Origin: Eumeta japonica | Taxonomy: Eukaryota > Arthropoda > Insecta > Lepidoptera > Psychidae | NCBI GenBank assembly: GCA_005406025.1 | Contig: BGZK01001012.1 | Coordinates: 1 to 64,000 of the forward strand | DNA length: 64,000 nt | Reading direction: 5' to 3' | Part shown: one piece after another, positions 1 through 10,082 of the stretch | How the letters are laid out: each line of letters opens with the position of its first letter | Numbering within the stretch: the stretch's first letter is position 1 | Program-made: the position numbers and the translations under genes | Notes under the pieces: model-generated | The model's input: the letters and a program-made list of their open reading frames with translations, nothing else | Databases searched by the model: none | Told to the model about the DNA's origin: nothing

Positions 1-420
1 GCGCGCCGCTCCCGATTTTACACGACTATTTATCGTTAGCTCGCCCCCGACGATAGCTCTCCATCCGCGCCGTCGCGTTCGCCTCACGTTTTCGCACAAA
101 TCGCGTGCTGTCGCTGCGCGCGGGGGCGGCGGCAAAAAGTGCAAATAAACAGAAACGCCCGACGAGTCAATCAGTCCCTTCGCCGCGATGTTCAAATATT
201 ATTCCGCGTCGATAGAGGAAATATTATCGCGAGCGCGAAAGGGAAATCGCTACGGCGTCGCGCCGCGGCCCGATCGACTGGAAAATTTGACTCCGGCGCA
301 TAAGTCGCACGCGTCGCGAGCGGAATATGTTTATGTTCTGTATTAGCTGAAATATTAAGCTCTGCGGCGGGAACCGGATATCGACATGTAGCCATGGAGG
401 CTCAAAATGAAAAATCGGAA
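1..420. other. CpG-rich block, candidate non-coding regulatory element
   Basis: This stretch is rich in G, C and CpG, while the flanking kilobases are strongly AT-rich. It contains runs of CG-containing words, a purine-rich GGGGGCGGCGGC core near 125-136 and no convincing coding frame; the longest open frame (192-395, minus) has no recognisable domain. In insect introns such islands are often conserved non-coding sequence or promoters of alternative first exons. That is inference from composition only. It may continue left of the window. Confidence 0.3.
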
Positions 421-1533
421 TTAAATCTTTAGGTTTCGTCTCTGCTCATTCTTTATATTTTACTTATTTTTATTATGTTCGGTCCGATCGTAGTCATTGT
501 GAATTTTAATGGTAATTAAAAAGAAATTGCGAATAAAAAATTATTAAAATAGATAACTATACAACGATCTATATATATCTTCCGTAGAAAGAGAGTTAAT
601 TGAATTGTAAAACAACATATTTATTGATACATAGTGAGCGTGTATTGCGTGTGCAAGTGTACATATGAATTTATTTAATTTTAAAACAGTTTGTTTTCAA
701 TTACATAGAATATTCCGTTATTAATGTGAAGTTTCATCGAAGTTATCATTCGTTTATTAGTTGGTAATTAAGCAGAGTCTGAGTTTACAATTAACAGAAG
801 ATCCTCAGAGAAAAGTCAAAATCTGTAGATATAACGTCGAAATGTAGAGTGGGAATGAGGACCTCGAAGGTGCTACTTTTTGATTGGCAATGGATTTCCG
901 ATTCTCAAGGCAAAATTCCACCCCAGAGCCATTTTCGCGAACTCATTAGCCTTTAACATTTTAGTCCCCCGATATTGCTTCGTCAGTACTTCTATAGCGC
1001 TGTCGTTAGCCGCGTGCCTTATGAATCATCTTTATGTCGGTTTTTCCTGTGTTTGTGTACAAATGTCAATAGTACTCGAATAATAATATATTGTCCTTAA
1101 GGCATTAACAAACAAAAACTTGGACAGATTCTATATATAATAAAGAAGTTGAGTAACGATTATTGAGTTATAATCTATAAAATTTTAAAAACTTTATTCA
1201 TTATTATTATTAATAATACGATTATTGCCTACAATTCACCAGAGACATAATCGCCATCTCATATTCATCATATGTCTGATGATCATAATAAAATATTTAA
1301 ATATTTAAAAGATGACACCGTATTTAATTGTAATTGATAACAATATACTGAATTTTCTAGTCGGTTTTTACTGGTTTTGGCCAATTTATTAGCAGTGTAT
1401 CCTTGTAGTACCCCGGTAGCACCCCACCGGTACCCTGAGTTACGTCATCTCAATGTACATAGTAGGGCGGTCAATTCATATGCGAATTAATATTTGGTAA
1501 TTGTAAGTACAAACAAAAACAGAAATCAAGTAT
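421..1533. other. AT-rich sequence, nothing recognised
   Basis: AT-rich intron-like DNA. The short open frames here show no domain or codon bias. A small GC patch around 1400-1440 (repeated CACCCC/CCGGTA words) is the only compositional departure. No repeat family could be assigned. Confidence 0.4.
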
Positions 1534-1805
1534 TACGTTGGTGACACTTAATTTTTCTAGAACTGGCCACTTAAAAACTGTATTATCAAAAAACCTATTT
1601 AAATTTTTAAAATGGAAATATTTGCCAACCTTATTATTTATATTCATTTATCTGTCATTTGTTTTTACAAATTGGTGGCAAAAAGGAAAATGTTTGTCTA
1701 ATATCAACACGATTTTAACGCGAGTTTCATTCAATGGTTTTCTATGAATTCGTTGTCGTTTAAGCCGACAAGAAAGTTATAACAGACTTCGGTTGGCCCT
1801 TCATA

Positions 1806-2225
1806 ATGAAATTCCTTTCATCCCGTGCTACTGTTAATAATTGGTTTAACAAGTTCAAACGTGATCGCAGTAATATGACTGACGATCTGCGTAAGGGCCA
1901 TCCTTCTGTGGCGACGGCGGAAGACAAAATCAGTGCTGTGCGACTCATTACAGAGACTGACAAAACAGTGACCTACAAGCAGATTTGGACAAGTTTAGGC
2001 ATCAGTATAAGCGAAGTGCACTTAGTCCTTTATGAACGTTTAGTGGTCAAGAAGCTTTGTCCTCGATAGATACCTCATAATTTGACCAAAGCTCAAAAAC
2101 TCCTTCGTGTTAATCGGTGCCGCGAAATAACGCAAAGATTTGCCGGTGATGGTCACTCAAGCGATGTGTACGACATAGTTACAGGTGACGAAAGCTGGAT
2201 TTACTATGACGATCCGGATACCTAA
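1806..2225 (+). pseudogene. mariner transposase N-terminal half (broken)
   Basis: The frame opens at ATG 1806. It encodes a DNA-binding part with the VNNWFNKFKRDRSN helix-turn-helix signature and an RKGHPS linker, typical of mariner transposases. At 2067-2069 a TAG replaces a Trp codon that is intact (RWIPHN) in copy 2; the same frame then continues as IPHNLTKAQK and reaches TGDESWIYYDDPD, which holds the first Asp of the DD34D triad (codon 2187-2189). It ends at TAA 2223-2225. The true start probably lies slightly upstream, because mariner proteins normally have residues before this motif. Confidence 0.8.
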
Positions 2226-2292
2226 GACAATTTCCTCATTGAGCGTTTTCTTTCAAAAGTTGCTTACTGAAATAAAATGAGGTCGAAAGCTA

Positions 2293-2432
2293 GGTGTAAT
2301 ATCCTGCTTTTTGGACTATTTTACGGCTCACCAACACCACAACACGCACACAATCTTAGGATACAACCGCTCCGCTCAACGGCCGGAACACCACTGTCGC
2401 GTGACGTGAACCAATACACTACACTAGGAAAA
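2293..2432. repeat. insert of about 140 bp within mariner copy 1
   Basis: In copy 2 the segment ending ...AGGTCGAAGCGTCAG runs straight into AAAAAAGACGGTG. In copy 1 the same two blocks are separated by about 140 bp (roughly 2293-2432) that includes CA/AC-rich and GC-rich words. It is therefore a later insertion into copy 1, or less likely a deletion from copy 2, since the canonical transposase has no residues here. I do not recognise the source family and see no clear target duplication. Confidence 0.65.
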
Positions 2433-2864
2433 AAGACGGTGGCCTCTTTCTTCGAGATGACAGCTCATTATGCAACAGTTTTAGGAGATAAAAAACAGTC
2501 ACTGTAGATTGATACATTTACAATTGTTTAAGTTCAGGAAGAAAAAAATTCAGGAAATTAACCTTGCAGTAGGATTCTCTTTCATCACCGCCAGACAACA
2601 ATGAAGTATTTGGGGTGTTAAGTATATAAATACTGGCTCACATCTTACAACTTGGACCTTACACCGTGCGGTTTTTATTTATTCCCTAAGTAAAAACCGC
2701 GACCCCTAAGTGCGAGTGGACAGAGTGTTGCTCTCAGTGATTCCATCGAATACAACGATGTATTGATCTCAACAGGCACTACTTTGAAAAACAATTATAA
2801 TAAAATTAATTTGATAGTTTGCTTAGTTTTTGGTTTTCTTAGGGTTTTGAGATTGATCCATGTG

Positions 2865-3470
2865 TCTATAACTTTTTAAAGTTAATGATTTCTGTTAAAA
2901 AAAATACATATCCACATTTGTTCGTTTATAACGTTAGTCATAAGCAAACAAATACGAAATGATCTATTATGATAATGTAACAAAATACTTGTTCAGTACA
3001 ACTCACGAAACTCTGCCGCTCTGAATTACCTGGGAATGATTCACCGCGTAGGTCCAACGCTCCCCGACCCTTCCTACTTCCCTCCTTTTTCCTATTTTAC
3101 CCATTGCGATGCTTTCCTGACAGATTGCACAGCGGAAGTGTTTGGTGCTTTGTACTGTACTGTCTATTAAACAACCGACTGTACGACACGAAGCCGCACG
3201 AGGAAGAGGTCAACGTCCGCACGACGACCCAACGTATGTGAAGAATTTTACATATCTTGTTCTACGCGTGCTCTCTTCTTATGAGTTTCTTTACCTCTTA
3301 AGCAATAATTTAGATTCCGATCTGTGCACGAGTTAGAAAAATGTCTTTTGCGAACGAGCGTTCTCCACTCCGAGCCGTATGCTGTCTAATAAATGAAGTA
3401 ATGCACGCAAACACGATACTTATTTACAATATAGTAAATCTCACGTCTCAAAGTGCTATCGACGGGCATA
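2865..3470. other. no gene seen
   Basis: Mixed-composition sequence with a pyrimidine-rich stretch at 3060-3110 and no domain-bearing open frame. Nothing could be assigned. Confidence 0.35.
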
Positions 3471-3587
3471 TCTTGCTCCTAAGACGGGCTCTCACCGAGG
3501 ACGGGTAATCGCGAACTCATTAGGCATCTATCTTTCATGTCTGGAGATCGCGACGTCAGTATTGGCGGCGATTCTATCGGCAACGTC

Positions 3588-3627
<40 letters not shown>

Positions 3628-3628
3628 G
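3588..3628. repeat. GCCCGC hexanucleotide microsatellite
   Basis: About six and a half tandem copies of a GCCCGC/CGCGCC hexamer, nearly perfect, inside a GC-rich block (about 3480-3680). Opposed open frames across it read as Arg/Pro and Gly/Arg repeats (RPRPRP; GRGRGR) and are artefacts of the repeat rather than proteins. GC-hexamer tracts of this sort are polymorphic and can form G-rich secondary structure. Confidence 0.9.
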
Positions 3629-3720
3629 CCCGGCCGGGCGGGCTCTCCCCGATAAGAGGATTCGGGCGCCGCGCCGGACCAAATCGACAGGATATTATTT
3701 TAACGTTTTCTTCATCCTTT

Positions 3721-4234
3721 TATCCGCTTCAATAGGATAGTGATATGGAATTTTCCTTCGCAGGTGAAAATAGTGAAGGAGGGACACGACTCCCTTATTC
3801 ACGAACGATAGACAGTTAGAAGAGCCACGCGACATAACTCGAGCATAGTTCACACCCTTCTAATGCAAGTTTGCTGCCGGTGAGACAGGCACGAACGACT
3901 ATAGTCCTTTATTTTTATTTTCTCTCCTAACGTGAAAATCTATCACATCGATAACGAGCATTTTTATCATTGAACTATTCATTAGTACAATGATATTAAG
4001 TCTAAAAGTGTAGTAAAGTAGTAAATTATGATATATACAGTTATATTTTATATATAACTTGTAATATAATAAAAATAAATTGTAAACTAGTAATAAAGTG
4101 GTAAAACTTAATGAATTAACTTTTGAATTGCTTATTGTTTAAATGTTTTGTTTTCTACAAAATTTTTTTTCGTCTATTGAATGTATCGTATCCAAATTAG
4201 AATACACAAAAAGAAAATTAGAAAATACATATGT
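3721..4234. other. AT-rich sequence, nothing recognised
   Basis: AT-rich, with runs of TATATA and poly-T and no domain-bearing frame. It ends where a LINE 3' fragment begins. Confidence 0.35.
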
Positions 4235-4797
4235 CTCTCAAGAAAATTTAAGGAAATTAATATTCTGACGTTAGCACCACAATACATATACGAAAACCTG
4301 GTATATGTCATATAGAATCGTTCCAAAAAATGAGCGACATCCATAACACAAACACTAGACATAAGAACGATCTTGCTGCTCATAAGACTCGTCTAAGTAA
4401 AATTAATAAATCATTTAGGGGGCTGTGTGTGCGCTTTTATAATAAGATCCCAGCTGAAATTCAAAATTTGCCGTTTGCTGAGTTGAAACGTTTCGTTAAA
4501 AGAAAGTTATATGGCAAGGGCTATTATACCGTGGCGGAATATCTTAATAAAAAAAGCCCATGGGATTGAACTGCTCGGCTATCAGGTTATTTCATATTAC
4601 CTTTAAATGTCGACTAAATTATTAATTACTAAATCTTTTGGATTGAGGAGTAAAAAGAGCAAACCTTGAGTTTTTGCCATTATTCCTCGGTGAATCAACA
4701 TTTGGAATGGATGGTAATGTAGAAAGGATTTATTAATGACGTATTTCAAGTAATTTAAATACTTACGAAATAAAGATATTTTTGATTTTGACATAGA
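4235..4797 (+). mobile_element. LINE 3' end, CR1/Jockey-type, copy 1
   Basis: The translation of 4240-4570 resembles the C-terminal tail of insect CR1/Jockey-type reverse transcriptases: a KEIN...QYIYENLVYV-like segment, then in another frame a TRHKNDLAAHKTRLSK and FYNKIPAEIQNLP segment, ending at 4569. A 3' untranslated part follows, with AATAAAGATATTTTT near the end (about 4770-4785). It is 5'-truncated, as is usual for target-primed insertions. The same 3' end recurs at 23440-25851, and related reverse-transcriptase sequence lies at 40488-40945. Confidence 0.8.
4330..4569 (+). pseudogene. reverse transcriptase C-terminal tail (fragment)
   Basis: A 79-residue open frame, basic (many Lys/Arg), with the pattern HNTNTRHKNDLAAHKTRLSK...VRFYNKIPAEIQNLPFAELKRFVKRKL...YYTVAEYL. 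This is the usual carboxyl end after the thumb domain in lepidopteran CR1/Jockey-like LINEs. The ATG used here is internal; upstream sequence continues the homology in another frame, so this is a broken fragment. Confidence 0.75.
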
Positions 4798-4889
4798 CCG
4801 AAACTAGGTAATTGATAACGTGTAGGGGATATCATCACACGTTCATTATTTTGAGCTTTCATTTTCATGTGAAACTAAGAATACTCATC

Positions 4890-5160
4890 TGTGATGACTA
4901 GAGCAGTGAAAGGTATGTTGAGGTGATTTGGCCCATTTAGAAAAATTAATGAAAGAGTATTGATCAAAGAAATCTATAGAACGAACTTATGCACTTGAGG
5001 AATCAAAAGTAGGTACCCAGGAAAATCTTATTCAATCAAACTCGTGGCATATTAAAAGACCCAATAAAGACAATCGGCATTGATTAATGATAATATAGAA
5101 AAAGAGATACATATAGATCGCACTGAGTGGCGACCTGTCAATGCTACTAATACTGATGTG
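4890..5160 (+). pseudogene. decayed LINE polyprotein C-terminal fragment (second family)
   Basis: Plus-strand translation, across two or more stops and shifts, gives short blocks (VKGMLR-FGPFRKINERVLIKEIYRTNLC, then PGKSYSIK, then DRTEWRPVNA). They resemble the C-terminal tail of insect LINE polyproteins, which reads roughly GH..RM...R..K.IYRA......RGRP...W and ends with DR..W. No catalytic region is present. This is recognition by pattern only; a translated search against insect LINE proteins would settle it. Confidence 0.45.
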
Positions 5161-5513
5161 TGGCTTACCTCTCTATGAGATAGACGTAAGCTATAATAGT
5201 TTTGTAGAACTATGTAAATGTAACGATATCTTTAAAATGATGAACTGTGAAACAAATGGATCTGTTAATAAAAAAACAGTAGGTGATAGCCAAAAAAGAC
5301 CCAGTAAACGGATACGATATACGGTCGAATAGTACATCTATAAAGGATTTTTTAATTCTTTCCCTAATAACGGTGCTTCAGTTGGACGCAGAATTGCAGT
5401 GAGCGTTTTTCACTCGACGGTAACAGAACTACGGAAAAGCTGAAAATCTGTCTTCACTTCCTGGAAAAAAAAAACTAACAGAATGTCCCTCGATATGTAT
5501 CGGGTTTCAGTAC

Positions 5514-5640
5514 AAATTCCATAGACGTAGCGGGCGTGCGCGCACGCCGCGGCCGCAGATCGTTCCGCGGAACTGCCCGCTGCACGCTTTGAATTCGTAA
5601 GTGCGCGCCGACTCGCCGCGCCGTCTTGAAGGTTTAGAAA
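5514..5640 (+). other. CpG-rich block ending in a donor-like GTAAGT
   Basis: The block is strongly CpG-rich (ACGCCGCGGCCGCAG, CCGCGGAAC, GCGCGCC). At about 5596-5606 it reads GAATTC followed by GTAAGTGCG, a consensus 5' splice donor. One frame stays open from about 5532 to the donor but resembles no protein I know. It could be a 5' non-coding exon, a conserved regulatory block, or chance. Confidence 0.25.
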
Positions 5641-7284
5641 ATTTTCAGCTTTTATTCCCTTCGGCTAATGCAACTTCGTAAAGCGACTGTAATTTTTATC
5701 GTCAGTTTGTGAAGGGATAACGTTAATACTTTCACATTCATTTCGCGACCATTTTTATGGTGCCTTAGTGAATTAAAAAATACATAAGACCTGATTCTTT
5801 TTGTCGAAAGTCACTCAACATAAAAAATCGAGTGTGAGTTCACACGCGGTAGAAGTGAAACTTAGAATTCTGGTTAAGTTTTAAGAGAATGAGATGAATA
5901 CACTATGGAGATGATAAACAGAGAGAAAAAGAGAGTGCGACTGATCGACAATTTTTTTACTACTTAATGTTTTAGTAAAGATCGAAATCGTTTGATTCGA
6001 TATAAAATAATTTTAAAAGTGCGCGATAGTCACTACCGTCCAACAGAACATAATATGCTATAGATTTCAACATTTCTTTGTCTGTCCGTCTTTATCTCAA
6101 TCTCTGTCTCTGTCTCTGTTTCTGTCTCTCTCCCTCTTTTTGTATATATTTCGAGTAGATTACGAATACAGTATAGAGCATGGAGTCTAGTCTCCATATT
6201 GTACAGAGTCCGTGTACGGGTCCGCAACAGCGGTAGAGTAGTGGACACGCAGACCGCCACGAACCATCGCATAAAGAGGAAACGACGGACTCTATAGAAA
6301 CGCATTCTATCTTATTCTGTCACAGCCTAAAATCTATAGATACATTTATGGCTATCTCTTTTTGTTACACATTTTCGTTTCATAAAATCCGTCTCACCGT
6401 CCGTAAAGAAGTTCACTTCAATAAAATTTACCTAAGCTACATCCAATAGCAAGTTAAGTGAAACAGTGCCGAAGCGTTAGGTCCACAAACTTAGATATCG
6501 TGTTTAGTACATGCTTACATATAATATAATATTTCTATGATTTCCAGTTGTATTTCTTACTCGTACTGTAATATTATATGTTTATTCTTAATTTAGTTTT
6601 ACATTAAATCTGTCATGTACATTTCATATGTCTTAAGATTTTTTATTCCGTACATTGTCTTTTATATGATAATAATCACTTACTTAATTTTTCAATTTCA
6701 TTTTCATTAAACAATTTTGTCACGCACCTTCCTGGTGATGGACAAAAATTCTTTGTAAAATTTTCAAATTCCCCGCAAAATTTCGTCTCAAGTTCACGCA
6801 CTCTACGCCGCTTTAGCCAGAATTGAGGGGTTATTAATGATCGTTGTCGTCAATGCAATGAAAAAATGCGAAACATCATGTCATGGGAAGTATGAAGGGT
6901 CAACTTAATGCACACTGATTTCATTCAAAGGACTAATTGACTACTGTACTTGTAGTCTAGAATAAAACCTGATATATTTTTATTAAAAACGACGAGCTGA
7001 TCGCTCGACTTCCGCCACCTGCTTCACGACGAGAAAAATAAACTGGAAATCTATCGACCCTGTAGGTTAATTCCATAAGTTTCCGCTATTTTTGAGCTCA
7101 TAAAGCTAACGGTTTATAGGGTGGAGCTCTTCGAACTCAGTAATATAACCTTATATTCTGGAACTTGAAAATGTATAGGTAGCTTTTTCTATATTTTCAA
7201 TTCTTTTCTATAAAATCGACACTGCGGCTACTTGAGAATTGGATGTGAATTTGAAATCGAATGGTATAACAGTTTGTGAGTTCT
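5641..7284. other. AT-rich sequence, no gene seen
   Basis: Apart from the microsatellite at 6094-6140, this stretch is AT-rich with scattered short frames and no recognisable domain or repeat family. It runs up to the 5' region of the large LINE. Confidence 0.35.
6094..6140. repeat. imperfect CTCTGT/TCTC microsatellite
   Basis: Short pyrimidine-rich tandem tract (CTGTCTCTGTCTCTGTTTCTGTCTCTCTCC). The minus-strand open frame at 6033-6305 reads it as a Thr/Glu repeat and is not a real gene. Confidence 0.75.
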
Positions 7285-7466
7285 AAAAAAAATCTTTTTG
7301 TCGTGCTGAGTCGGTGGTGGCGATTGAGCAGATTCTGCGTATCCAGTGATTCGGTAACTTCCGCTGCAAATCCTCAATTCCGATCGAAGAACGACAGAAG
7401 AATATTGTCACAACAGTTCCGTACGAGATAAGTGACAAAGGATACACGCCGATATACGGCGACAAC

Positions 7467-8700
7467 ATGGCGGGAGACACTGATCTCCCGGAAAGTGGCT
7501 CTAAAATTTTTAAGTGTCATTCGAAAATGAAGGTACCGAAAATAGTTATTTGCATTATATGTGAGGGTATACCATCAGAACGATTTTAATCGATTAAAAA
7601 AGGAAAATACATAATGAAATGTTTGTAGTGTGCTCAGCATAACGTGGATAGCATAACTTCAAAAATGACTGTCAAAACATTGAACTGAATGAAGATGCAC
7701 GCAAAATAATAACTCAAACAAAATTATACGAAAGGGATAAACTGAAAGAAGAGTTCCAGAAAATATATCTTTGAATAAAACTAGAGTCAATGTTACTTGA
7801 TGAAACATTAATTAATGATGAACTGGCTGTACTCAAGGTTGAAAATGATTTGTTAAAGCAGTTAAATAAAAGCTTATGGACAAAATGAAATATTAAAAGA
7901 GTTTGCTGATATTAAGAAAACAGTAAATAATGTTAAAGTGCCAACTTATGCCGAAATAACTAAACCTGATAACAAAGGTACAAGTAAAATAATTCCTAAT
8001 ATTATTGTCAAGCCTATTGATAGGAATGATCGAAATGTTGATAAAAATGTCAAGACCAGCTGTTGGGGAACATCTTTGTTCCAATCAAAAATAATAACTA
8101 AGAAGTCAGGTGATGTAGCCATCAGATGCAAAAATAAAGAGGATGTTAATAGAACAACAGTATTATTAAGTGAAGTTAAAAACGAATATCATGTGGAGGT
8201 ACAAACTTTTAATTTGCCAAGAATAAAAATACTAGATATACAAAATGACCTAAGTCTAAATGATCTGGAGGAAGATATTAAAAATAGAAATATTTATATA
8301 TGATAAATGGAGGTTTCACGATTGTTGGTGAGTACAAGCACAAGATAACTCGTCGTACACTAATACTGGAAGTTTCATCTGACATACATGACATCATAGT
8401 CAAAAATGGTTACAAAGTTTATGTTGGTTTTCAATGTTGTAGGTAATAGATGATATAAATTTAAATCTATGCTATAAATGTGGTCGATTAAACCATCAGT
8501 AAAATTGTAAAACGAGAACAAATGTCTTAAATGCACTGAAAATCATCAAGTAGCTACTTGCAAGTCTCACACTCTTAGATGCGTTAACTGTGAATATTAT
8601 AATAAAAGTATGGACTAAGTAAATGTACAAATCACCTTCCAAATGATACAGAACAGTGTGAATTTTAAAAATTTAAACTGCAGAAACTATTAAACTCTAT
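7467..8700 (+). pseudogene. LINE ORF1 (gag-like RNA-binding protein), broken
   Basis: ATG 7467 opens with an MAGDTDLPESGSK start and continues to a Cys/His segment (ICIICEGI, then CAQHNVDSIT after frameshifts) like the N-terminal PHD-type finger of some CR1/Jockey ORF1 proteins. A Lys/Glu/Leu-rich stretch at 7725-7900 resembles the usual coiled coil. The open frame at 7938-8303 holds the middle domain (PTYAEITKP...IIVKP...PRIKILDI). At 8455-8610 the knuckle remnants CYKCGRLNH, KCTENHQVATC and RCVNCEYYNK lie in shifting frames. ORF1 normally coats LINE RNA and helps carry it to the target. Confidence 0.7.
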
Positions 8701-8794
8701 TGATTTTATTACATTACCCAAAATCCCTAAATTTTAGGCAGAATTCCAGGACAAAACAGTGACCTGACAAAGAACACACAACAACCTTCTCTAA

Positions 8795-9610
8795 ATGGAT
8801 AACGACAATGAAGTTATAAGTGCTGATAAAAGTGACTTTATTGAAGATTATAGCTCAGAAATCTCTTTTAATAAAATAGATGAGATAAATAAACAGTTTA
8901 GTGAAAATGATCTCATTATTGTTGACGTTAATGTCAGGAGTTTAAATGCAAATTTTGAAAAACTTGAATGTCTGATAAAGAGCATGAAAGTGCTAGTGTT
9001 ATGTGTGTACAGAAACTTGGAGTTTAACAAGTCCAACATTTTCAATATGCATGACTATAATATACATTATAACGATAGTCATATTAATAAAGCTGATGGA
9101 GTTGTAATTTATACCACAAAGTGTGTAACAGGGCAATATGTGAATTTAGAATCGATAAATGGCATTAAATTTCTGTCAGTTGAAGTTAAAATAAAAAAAG
9201 GTGGAGTAGTGAAAATAACGGGGATTTATAGGAGTCATGATACTGATAAGGCCATTTTCATTGAAGCTATCAAGAGTTATGTAATCAATAATAAAAAATG
9301 TAAGAACCATATAATAGCTGGTGATTTTAATATCAATCTTTTATCATCAGATGTTTTCTCAAATGATCTCATGTGTAATTTTCTTGACTATAATTATATT
9401 CCTTACTTTAATTGTGTTACAAGACCGAGTTTAATTGATAGTAGTGGCACATGCATTGACAATATGTTTGTTAAAACTGATTCTATTGATGTTAAGTCAT
9501 TTATATATACAAACATTTTCGCAGACCATTATACTCTATTTTTAAAGTTAAATATGTGTAAAAAAGTGTTTAAATCATCAGATAAACCAGTAATAAACTA
9601 CAAAAGTTGA
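8795..9610 (+). CDS. LINE endonuclease domain (EEP family), inactive
   Basis: A 271-codon open frame encoding the N-terminal endonuclease of LINE ORF2, which nicks target DNA to prime reverse transcription. The order of motifs fits: VNVRSLNANFEKLE near the start, GDFNINLL around residue 178, SGTCIDNMFV around residue 223 and ADHYTLFLKL around residue 245. The usual catalytic TETW sits in another frame (ACAGAAACTTGG at 9009-9020) while the open frame reads VYRNLEF, so compensating indels have removed the catalytic Glu. The start ATG is the first in frame after the stop-rich ORF1 end. It is a relic rather than an expressed host gene. Confidence 0.8.
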   Translation: MDNDNEVISADKSDFIEDYSSEISFNKIDEINKQFSENDLIIVDVNVRSLNANFEKLECLIKSMKVLVLCVYRNLEFNKSNIFNMHDYNIHYNDSHINKADGVVIYTTKCVTGQYVNLESINGIKFLSVEVKIKKGGVVKITGIYRSHDTDKAIFIEAIKSYVINNKKCKNHIIAGDFNINLLSSDVFSNDLMCNFLDYNYIPYFNCVTRPSLIDSSGTCIDNMFVKTDSIDVKSFIYTNIFADHYTLFLKLNMCKKVFKSSDKPVINYKS

Positions 9611-10082
9611 ACAGAAATAGTGGTCAAATAAATTGGTGTGATATTCTGAACTACCAATCTCCGGATGAAGCTGTTAATCTTCTTATTGAAAAATACATAG
9701 TATCATGGAGAAGTCATACAAGAAACCATTACCTAAACAGAAAAAAATCTCCCAAGAAATGATTGGGTAACTAGTGGCATAATAACCTCATGCAAAGGAA
9801 GGAGTTTTGTATCTTATGTGGCTAAGGATAAAAATAATATTCTTTTAAAAAAGGAATATTATAAATATTGTAAAATTTTAAGTAGGGTTATTAAAACTGC
9901 AAAACAAAATTTTGTTAATAAAGAAGTAGTTGAATGTAAAGATAAAAAAAAGTTATGGCAATATATTAAGGATAAGATTGGTAAAAATGTAATGTAATGA
10001 TATTGAGTCTCTGATTTGGGAGGAAACTAAAGTAACTGATCAAAAATCAATTGCGGATTGCCTGGTTAAATATTTCAGTAAT
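9611..10082 (+). pseudogene. LINE ORF2 linker between endonuclease and RT
   Basis: Continuation of ORF2 with several stops and frameshifts. Short segments such as RNSGQINWCDI, DWVTSGIITSC and NKEVVECKDKKKLWQYIK fit the region between endonuclease and RT in CR1/Jockey LINEs (commonly W.T.GI..S...K..L, then K.LW..I). There is no independent gene here. Confidence 0.6.

Larger units (their letters stand above)
1534..2864 (+). mobile_element. mariner-like element, copy 1 (decayed, with nested insert)
   Basis: A Tc1/mariner-superfamily element of about 1.33 kb. The left end (TACGTTGGTGACACTTAA) matches the corresponding end of copy 2 (reverse strand, 32266-32283), and the right end near 2864 matches the other end of copy 2 at 30995. 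The transposase is read on the plus strand from about 1800: a helix-turn-helix part, then the first catalytic Asp motif (TGDESWIY near 2181-2210), then frameshifted remains of the region resembling the ASFF...TGH...ATV segment of cecropia/Hsmar1-type mariners. Stops, frameshifts and an insert of about 140 bp not found in copy 2 make it non-functional. Boundaries were set by pairwise comparison with copy 2 and may be off by a few bases. Confidence 0.85.

Noticed and set aside
3479..3740. Opposed frames with GRGRGR and RPRPRP repeats (RGG-like protein)
   Set aside because: Direct translation of a GCCCGC microsatellite on both strands.
6033..6305. Minus-strand frame with TETETETE repeat
   Set aside because: Translation of a TCTCTG microsatellite.
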